From contig OX393577.1 of NCBI GenBank assembly GCA_947652605.1, positions 36,521,466 to 36,585,465 of the forward strand: a stretch of DNA of 64,000 nt, given 5' to 3'. The number at the start of each line of letters is the position of its first letter. Position 1 is the first letter of the stretch. The notes under the pieces are model-generated. The model ran no database searches and was not told the origin of the DNA. It worked only from the letters and a program-made list of their open reading frames with translations. The position numbers and the translations under genes were made by a program. Shown here one piece after another: positions 56,623-64,000 of the stretch. The stretch is from Elmis aenea (Eukaryota; Arthropoda; Insecta; Coleoptera; Elmidae).

Positions 56623-56890
56623 CAAAGGTTTTGTAGGCTCTTGTTCCATACGTTGATGGAAATCATAAACAACTTCTTCTGTACGAACGGTTGGCCAATC
56701 AGTCTGTGAGTGACGGAGCCAGTTTCGCGAAACACACCACACACTTTTAAGACATGCATAAAAATCCTTTGATATTATTGCTAAGCCTGGGATGTACTCC
56801 CGAAAATCGCACAAACATAAACGCTGACTGTATTCCCAAATTTCGTTAAGTAGCACACCAGTTCGAAAATAAGCTTTAATCATGTAAATT
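56614..56890 (-). pseudogene. Unrecognised coding-like fragment
   Basis: About 90 residues from KAYFRTGVLLNEIWEY through FREYIPGLAIISKDFYACLK to RHSQTDWPTVRTEEVVYDFH. The composition (W, Y, charged residues, amphipathic pattern) looks like a real protein, unlike the hydrophobic upstream part of the same open frame. The bases before it (ATGATTAAAG) could be an acceptor. I do not recognise the family. Exon of an unknown gene or a transposon relic. Confidence 0.35.
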
Positions 56891-57529
56891 TTGTTCTCTG
56901 TGGTAATAATTATAAGCTTAAGATTACAATAGAAAGAAAACTTCACCAGAACTGCTTTACAAACGTTGACAACCAAAGAATGATTGACATAAATGCACGA
57001 TGCTTTAACAATTATTTTAAAACTCATGAGCATCTTTGACCAAGATAATTTTTGAAATCACGGAACTTGTATGTTATTGTAACGAAAGACTTTATCATAA
57101 GATTGGATTAAATGCACTAAAAAGTCTCACTTTTGGCTTAAGGCCCTTAAGTTAACGAGTCCAGAGGTTGAATGATGTTTGTAATATTTAGATGTAACAT
57201 GGTCGTCAAACCTTTGTGGAGGACTGCTGTACGTCGTTTTGCGTAGTTTAGAACAGCTGTTAGAGAGGTTGAAAGTACCTAAATAATACAACACACAATG
57301 ATATCTGATAGTAATTATTTTGAATTTATTAATATTTTACATTTTTTATACGTAGCAGATTTCATACAGCTACAACGAATGATGCGAAACGCTTGAGAGT
57401 TATTAGCGTTTTTATGCAGCTTCCATGTATGATACGACGTACTGTGTGAAGGTACGCTATTAATAGATTTTGAGCACGTGTTGTGGTTTTGTGGTACTTG
57501 TATGTGGGTGAGTGTGTGTGTTTGTGTTT
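56891..57529. other. Non-coding stretch
   Basis: AT-rich, with a GTGTGTGTTTGTGTTTGCGG run near 57510. No gene recognised. Confidence 0.4.
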
Positions 57530-57590
57530 GCGGGTACTGTTGTGCTCTTCGAGTTAATTTGTGAGATAATGGCTCTGCGTAACCGACCTG

Positions 57591-57807
57591 CCAGCGATAA
57601 TTCGCCCAAGTCAGATTTCTACGACAGAACCGGAAGGGCCAACTTAGTGGGTTTTCTGCGAACGATAACTCGCCCAAAAGACTAGGCCTGAATGGGAAGT
57701 AAACCCCTGGAATACCCTCAAAGCGAGTATTCACCAAGGAGCTCCCAAACAGGCTCACCAGGAGGAACTGGTATCTGAAGTAGCTCTGCCAGCGATAGCT
57801 TGCCCAA
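57591..57807. repeat. Three copies of a GCGATAxxTCGCCCAA motif
   Basis: CCAGCGATAATTCGCCCAAG (57591), GAACGATAACTCGCCCAAAA (about 57659) and CCAGCGATAGCTTGCCCAAA (57789) lie in a GC-richer stretch. A minus-strand frame (57315-57758) is open through part of it but has no known domain. Confidence 0.55.
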
Positions 57808-57876
57808 AGACTCGGTCAGAATATCAGTTGGATAACAACCAGGGCCTTGTTTCTCGAAACTTACAAGCCTTGTAAT

Positions 57877-58581
57877 CAGTGGCGTAGCTAGAGTTTGTGC
57901 CGCCCGGGCCGGTCCCTGAATTTGCCGCCCCTATAAATAAGGTTTTTCAACTCATGATTTTTCCAGAAACAAGCAGAGATCGACACAAAAAAGTGGGGGG
58001 GGGGAAACAAACTGCGCCGCAGGCGATTTTTTTTTTTAGCTTTTGACGTTCAAATGTGTTTTAATGCAAAGTTAGATAATGTAGAATACTTTACCATCTT
58101 TCAAAATTACAGTTTTACGATAGGACCTTTTCTGATTTTTATTTTCTTTAATCAGATGGCCCAACTCCCAAGAAATTATTTTTAATAAGGGTAAAAAATC
58201 CCTGGTTCAATAGAGTTTAAAACTGCATGGAATTTAATGCCTAAAATAAATGAATTGCTTCATAATTTTATTGAATGGTTGGTACCCTATCATAAATTTT
58301 ATTACTTGAATTTTCTGTCGTTACAAGGGGGGTGGGTTTTCAGTGTAGCCAGGTCGACTAGCCCGTTTTATCCTCTAACTTCGATAAGAATTTTTTTTTG
58401 TTAAATTAATTTTTATGAATTTAATAGCGCTAGTGCCGGAACTGATAATTATATCTACTGATCCTTCATTACCCCGAGATTTTTATTTTTATCCCATTTG
58501 GGTAGACTAAAAGTGCCGCCCCAAAAAAAAGTGCCACCCGGGGCGGACCGCCCCCACCCGCCCCCCCTTGCTACGCTACTG
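57877..58581. mobile_element. hAT-type element, non-autonomous
   Basis: CAGTGGCGTAGCTAGAG on the left and CTTGCTACGCTACTG on the right. Flanks CTTGTAAT and CTTATAAT match at 7 of 8. GCCGCCC words near both ends. No transposase domain seen in 705 bp. Confidence 0.88.
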
Positions 58582-58648
58582 CTTATAATTTAATTTCATT
58601 TTGAAATCAATTTGACCTACACCTTCAACTAAGTGTCTTATTTTTTTT

Positions 58649-59317
58649 TTCAATTGTTTCAAATTACCGCTGTCTACCTTCATAGCCTACTTGAAAATAT
58701 TACTTTGCCCTAATAATTAACAATAAAATCACGATATCTCGGAAAATATCAATTTTAGGTGAAAAACAGCCTTTATGTTTTCGAAAGAGAATTAAATTTT
58801 CTATAAGACGGTGTAAAAAAATATAGGGTGTTGTATTTAAAAAAAATGAGTTATCGATGTTTAAAGTTTCACAAGTTTGACCAAGCGTAAAAAACGCCCT
58901 GTATAATATTTTAAAAATGTAGGTGGTGCAAAGTGTTACATAATCTATTGTCAATCTGATCTCCAAGCGAATTTCTTCAGACTTGTCAAAGTTTTCAAAT
59001 GTTGAAAATTTTTGAAAATACTGTATTTTCATGAAAATGCAATTTTCACGAGAACGGTTGACTTTAGACCCATATAACCTCTTACATTTTTTGAAGTAAA
59101 TTTAAAGAGGAATCCAAAAATGTAAAAATATACAGGGTGTTTCATAAGAAAAAGTATAACTTTGATATGGCACTCTTTTTTGGAGCACCCTGTATATTTG
59201 AAAATATTTTTAAAATGTAGCCCTTATTGACTTACATAATCTAACAGCGAAAGAAATTGGAAAATATAAACCGTTTCGCCATAAAACTCCGACGCGTCCG
59301 TCGTGACTCACCCTGTA
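58649..59317. mobile_element. Right-half copy of the 46186-48213 element
   Basis: It is collinear with 47540-48213, from TTCAATTGTTTCAAATTACC to the end CACCCTGTA. It lacks the left arm. Confidence 0.85.
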
Positions 59318-60952
59318 TATTAAATTAATATAAAAATTAAAAATAAGAGGTAACAACATTGTGTCAGTTTATTTTATTATATTCTATGAGGAATAACTTT
59401 TGTACGTATGGAAAGAGTAGCCAGCGATGTGCAAACTGTAGGGCTGCTAGAGCAAATGAAAGCGGGAAACGCAAGGTGGGGCGGGTACTTTGTACCGCTT
59501 CCCCGCCCAAACCCTTTCAAATATGAAGTAATGCATAATTTTCATTACTGCGCTATATACACGGCTATTCTCCTTTTATTCTTTTCTCATTTACAATGGA
59601 AGCGTCTGCCAAGAAAATATGATTCTGACATTCTGTTAAAACTTCCCTAGTTAGTGTTCGCTTTTCAAGATTGTAATACATGCACTACAGACTACTCACT
59701 ACTTCACTACACTACAAGAAAGTTTTTAAAACACTTCGTAATTATATGTAAATCGCAATTTATTTGTAATTTATGTTTTAATTAACCATTGCATTTACTT
59801 ACTTTATCAAGTTAATGGAAACAATAAAATCAAAATATTAAAAATTATTGAATTACAGCAAACGTTAAAAACAGTTTATAGTGATGCAATGAACATGTGT
59901 TAAATTTAATTGAAATGGACTGGATATTTTTCTATCAACCACTCAATGAAACAGTTCTTTATAATTTCATAAAAAGTACAATCTTTTTATTTCTGTTTGT
60001 ACATATTTGGTTATGGTTGTCTACTGTAAAAGTCTATGTTATATGATTTAAAAAGTACAAATTAAGTGTAGCATCGCTTTTAAAGTTATTATAATATATT
60101 TTTGTAATTAAAAAAACAATCAATAATTTTAATAAATCGTTTGATATTTTTAGTGATTCATTTTCATTAAAGGTAAACTTATGTAACAGGCACTGAATTT
60201 TTGCCGAACGATATTCCTTTTAAAGTGCAAAACCAGTTTTAATTAAGACTCTCGTCTCTTCATCATTTGCTGTCTTATTTATTGATTTTTAAAATAAAAT
60301 AAGTAAGACTTCAACCGATGAAGAAACCGGAGTTAAAACTGATTTGCACTTAGACAAAAATTACTTGGAAAATAATATGTTATTTTATTTATAGCTAATA
60401 ATTTTAGTTTTACGCTCTTGTTTTCTGTAATTTGTTGCAAAATATTGACATTGGTTGTAAGTTTGGTGCTTTTAGACAAAACACAAAAATAAATTGTTTA
60501 AAAACAGTTTTTCAAAATCTACAGTCAAACTTATTTTGTACCTATCTAAACTAAATGGCCACGTGTTTATATTTGAGTGGTTTAATACAAACATATAAAA
60601 AAACTTTCATGATTCTAAATTTATTTCTGTATATTGTAGTGGTTGGATGTAAACAAAACGTACTATTTTATAGTTTTCGTTTATCATTCAATTATTGGCA
60701 TTTTAATTTCCAAGAAAATAACTGCAAATTTCAAATACATTTTAAATTCTGTAAACGTTTGTATTAAAGACATATTTATAATGATAGCAACATATTATTC
60801 CTTTAATACAAAATGGTAAAAAAATATTTTCATAAATCAGTAATTTTAAAATTCCAATTTTTTCGGTGTAATTTTTAACATTAATTGTCCATTGTTTTTA
60901 AAACCTGATCCTAATACAATCTTTGATTAGTTGACAGTCATTCACCGTTAGC
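59318..60952. other. AT-rich intergenic sequence
   Basis: An 80-codon frame at 59408-59650 has a GC-rich start but no known domain. CACTAC-type words near 59690. No gene supported. Confidence 0.45.
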
Positions 60953-61514
60953 ACAAGGGATGCACTATTAATCGATAGATAATCGGCATTTGACTGTATC
61001 TTTTGCTGATTAATCGGTAATCGATAGTTTGGACAATCACTTGGTTCTTGTTAAATTTTAGGCTGCTAATACATTGACTAACATAAACAGTTTTATTGTA
61101 ATTTTTAGTCCCTGGCTGCTGATATGTGGCTATTTATTAATACAAAAAACACAAAAATAAATTAATATTTTTGATAAAGGAGCACATATTTTTTAAACTA
61201 CTAAAAATAAGAAAAAATATTAAAACAATAATTAAATATTAAAAAAAAAGTTTTAGTAAATATAATAAAATTTTAGTGCTTCTAAATTATAATGTGACAA
61301 GATAAAAGCTTCTCCATTTTGAAGACATGACCTATTTTTTACATTTTAGGTTTCAAACGTCTTGTATATTTGTTTATTGGATCTACACATATAACGAAGA
61401 AACTTACTAAAATCATAATTGACTCATAAAATCTAATCAGTCCTACGCAAAGGATAATGATCAGCCGATTAATCGGTAATCGGCCAATTTGCTTATCGGT
61501 GTACCGCCCCATTA
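60953..61514. mobile_element. Possible MITE with TAATCGGTAATCG arms
   Basis: CAAGGGATGCACTATTAATC, with TTAATCGGTAATCG near 61012, faces CCGATTAATCGGTAATCGGC (about 61465), then TATCGGTGTACCGCCCC. The inverted pairs are imperfect and no target duplication is clear. Confidence 0.4.
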
Positions 61515-61653
61515 CTCTTTTGTTTGGTTTATTTGTGGGATACCAATGAAACCAATTATTTGCAGTACTGTTTAATATATTAAAATTGTTGTTTCTTTCG
61601 TTAACTTATTGTAACCTTTTTGTAGAAGTGATGTAAAATAGTATATTTTTTTA

Positions 61654-61890
61654 TACAGGGTCGACACTCTTTTCAATAAGAAGGGCACCCCGAATAGCTA
61701 GCTTATGACAAAGAGCACTTTACGTTAATTTTATAAGCTAATAGTGCGACCTGCCACATGAAGCGCGTCATTGGGGAGTCGTGGGTGTACAAATTATTTT
61801 ACAACATTAGTGGCGGGCACTTTAAAAATGCTTCGCGGGCACCCCGGTGCACGCGAGCACCACCATGCCGACCCTTAGTATATTACGTAA
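61654..61890. other. One-sided TACAGGGTCGACAC transposon end and GC-mixed sequence
   Basis: The end at 61654 has no partner. The frame at 61758-61985 is open but looks repeat-derived (CGCGGGCACCCCGGTGC words). Confidence 0.4.
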
Positions 61891-62935
61891 CAAGAGTTGT
61901 TACAAGCATATTACGCACGAAGCCGCGTAGCGGCGAGTGCGTATATCCACGAGTGCGTTATTGCTTTACAACTCGTGTTATGTAGTATACTTTTTCTACG
62001 ATCACATGATACTTCCGACTTTACAGGTTTTTTGACTAATAAAGCGTACGCTGTTAACTATCAAGTTTGACGTAAGTCTACTTTGACATTTCTGGACAAG
62101 TGCGCTTTTTGCTTACCGTGCGTAAGAACTCACTTAAGGCTCCCCCAGAGGCGCGTTATACCGCTCGGTGCGATACAATCGGTATAGGGATTACCCTCAC
62201 AAGATTATCCAAAAAGAATCAAACTTATTTCGGACATACGAATTAAACCCGCTTGTCATTGCTAAACAGGTATATCGCGCTCATCATTGGTGTGGGCGCT
62301 TCCAAATGCCGCAATCTTATTAAGATATCGTCCCGAATCGTACCGTACCGCCTCTGTCTGGGGGAGCCTTTATGCCTGCAGGATGGGTTTGACTTGCGCC
62401 TGCCTACTTTGATCATTTCTAAAAAATTTGTGCTTTTTGCTTACCGTGCGTAAAAACCCACTTACTATGCATGCAGACTGTACAGTAATAGTCATATACA
62501 ATAGTGGTGGTAGAATAGTATAGATATTACATAAGGAGAGTTGTAAGAAGCATATTACGCACGAAAGGAAAATTTTCGCACGGAGGTGCGTAGCGGCGAG
62601 TGCGTATTACCACGAGCGTAATTAATTGCTTTACAACTCGTGTTATGTAGCATACTTTTTCTACGATCTCGTAAAACATAGGAGTATGATTTTAACGGCT
62701 TTTTTGCTAATATACCCAAATATAATTACGTTGTCTTGTCAATTTTGACGTAAGTCTACTTTAACATTTCTAGACAAGTTAGTGTGCGTTTTGCTTACCG
62801 TGGGTAAGGACTCACTTATTATGCGAGCAGGAAGTGTCTACTTTGATCATTTCTAAAAAAAAAACTGTGCTTTTTGCTTACCGTGCGTAAGTACCGCTTA
62901 CTATGCATGCTGTACGGTAAGAGTCATTTACATGA
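61885..62935. repeat. Duplicated block, two copies about 650 bp apart
   Basis: Copy 1 (about 61890-62136 and 62370-62480) and copy 2 (about 62540-62935) share GCATATTACGCACGAA, GCGTAGCGGCGAGTGCGTA, TTTACAACTCGTGTTATGTAG and GACGTAAGTCTACTTT in order. TTTTGCTTACCGTGCGTAA recurs about four times. Confidence 0.75.
62137..62369. mobile_element. PIF/Harbinger-like MITE with TTA duplication
   Basis: AGGCTCCCCCAGAGGCG on the left and its complement with a small insertion on the right. TTA lies at 62134-62136 and 62370-62372. It interrupts copy 1 of the duplicated block, while copy 2 has the uninterrupted site. Confidence 0.85.
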
Positions 62936-63992
62936 GTGGTAGTAAAAAAAAATTATGGCATGTTACACGAAGTTAAACAGGACTGAATTTGAAACGGCGT
63001 TACTTGGCAGAGTGTGGGAGCTCGCACCCTGTTCTCGGTGATAAGCAAAAAAAGGATTAGAAATGATTGGAAAAATTGTAACAGCAGTTAAAAATTTCAC
63101 ATGCAAAATAATTATGAATATTTTAGACTCGTCAGGACAAACAATATTTTTCTGGCTATAGCAAACAATATTGCTGTATTTATACCTGCAACATCACAGC
63201 AATTAAACTTTCATGAAAATATTCATAGCAGTATACAGTTTTTTAACAATGCGAACAACAGAATGTGTTTAATAGCGAAATGGAATAAAATTCGGTATAC
63301 AGTCCGAACGCACCACAATACCCAAGTTTATGTATATAATGATTGATTTTCAGTATGAAATGAATGATTTTTAATTTCGAGTTGTAGGCTTTGTTCAGTT
63401 GGAGCGTGCGGCAGATGAGTGTATGATTTTATTCATTGAGCGTTGTTCCCATTCTCTGCACTGATATGATCCACCCACAACCCGGACAGTTGCTGCGCAA
63501 ATTAAAAAACACAATGCTTCGGGCACAATTCTTCTACAATATTAATATTTCTATGAGTCAGAATGCCTATGGTATATTTTTACATCTCGCAGAGAACCAC
63601 AAAGAAGATATTTAAGACAATAAGCTTTGAGCATAACAACAAAAATATAAAACATCTCCGTCGATTAAGTATAAGTAATAATAATAATTATTATTGGTCT
63701 TTATATTTTAAAGCCATTCGAGATAACTATTAAAATGTGGTAATTAAGGATTTTCTATAATTATTTAATCGTTTATAAAACTGTCGTTTCGCATGCTATG
63801 CATGTTGAATTTTTAGTAGGTTCATAATTAAATTAAAACGCAAAATATCTAATTATGTACTTGTGTTTTAGAAAACCATATTTAATATTTAAAAACTTAT
63901 TTTCGTGTGTTATTAAAGTCAGTACAATTAGACCTGGAAATTATATACACTTTATTGCAATAAAATATTTATAGTGCAGAGAACCTGAACTG
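62936..63992. other. AT-rich intergenic sequence
   Basis: No gene recognised. A somewhat GC-richer segment at 63380-63480 has no supported ORF. Confidence 0.5.
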
Positions 63993-64000
63993 TACAGGGT
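63993..64000 (+). mobile_element. TACAGGGT transposon end at the window edge
   Basis: The last eight bases read TACAGGGT, the start of the dominant element type. The element would continue beyond the window. Confidence 0.4.

Noticed and set aside
57315..57758. 147-codon minus-strand ORF
   Set aside because: It begins in the motif-repeat patch and continues into a TG-rich run and AT-rich DNA. Composition changes along the frame and no domain is visible.
59408..59650. 80-codon plus-strand ORF with a reasonable start
   Set aside because: No recognisable family, no neighbour or splice support. It could be chance in a GC-richer patch.

Overview
The window looks like AT-rich nuclear DNA of an insect. 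A beetle is possible but unproven. The reasons are a chitin-type GH20 beta-N-acetylhexosaminidase with short 52 and 57 bp introns, a paired-like homeobox gene with the classic intron inside the homeodomain, and a dense load of insect-style DNA transposons. No bacterial-type operons, rRNA or tRNA genes or CRISPR arrays were seen.

Two host genes can be rebuilt, both on the minus strand. (1) A secreted GH20 hexosaminidase: six coding exons between 14198 and 3863 give 469 residues, from the start codon and signal peptide through the catalytic HMGGDE motif. The last 130 or so residues must lie left of the window. A non-coding first exon may lie near 23.75-24.0 kb. (2) A 196-residue paired-like (Q50) homeodomain protein in three exons: 49918-49712, 44798-44684 and 42355-42087, with a possible poly(A) signal at 41971-41966. 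All splice phases agree for both genes. Nothing suggests that the two genes work together. They are neighbours separated by about 28 kb of mostly transposon-derived DNA.

The rest is largely mobile DNA, often nested. The main group has ends reading TACAGGGTG...CACCCTGTA and long inverted repeats. Several copies carry broken pieces of one transposase type (an N-terminal helix-turn-helix region and a C-terminal DDE tail). There are at least seven hAT-type elements with 8-bp target duplications, two piggyBac-type elements bounded by TTAA, at least three PIF/Harbinger-like MITEs with 3-bp TWA duplications, a 2.1 kb Helitron (34090-36229) encoding a 23-residue repeat array, a candidate P-superfamily element with a THAP zinc-finger relic, and many foldback repeats.

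Layout: 0.2-3.8 kb repeats and MITEs; 3.86-14.2 kb hexosaminidase with transposon-filled introns (including a nest at 9.45-13.8 kb); 14.2-42 kb intergenic, with nests at 25.48-28.92 and 33.2-36.99 kb; 42.09-49.92 kb homeobox gene, with transposons in both introns; 49.9-64 kb AT-rich flank with transposon relics, one unrecognised coding-like ORF (56.6-56.9 kb) and a duplicated block (61.9-62.9 kb). I found no clearly new biological system. The most unusual items are the nested transposon architecture, the Helitron with two 5' ends, and the THAP-bearing element.
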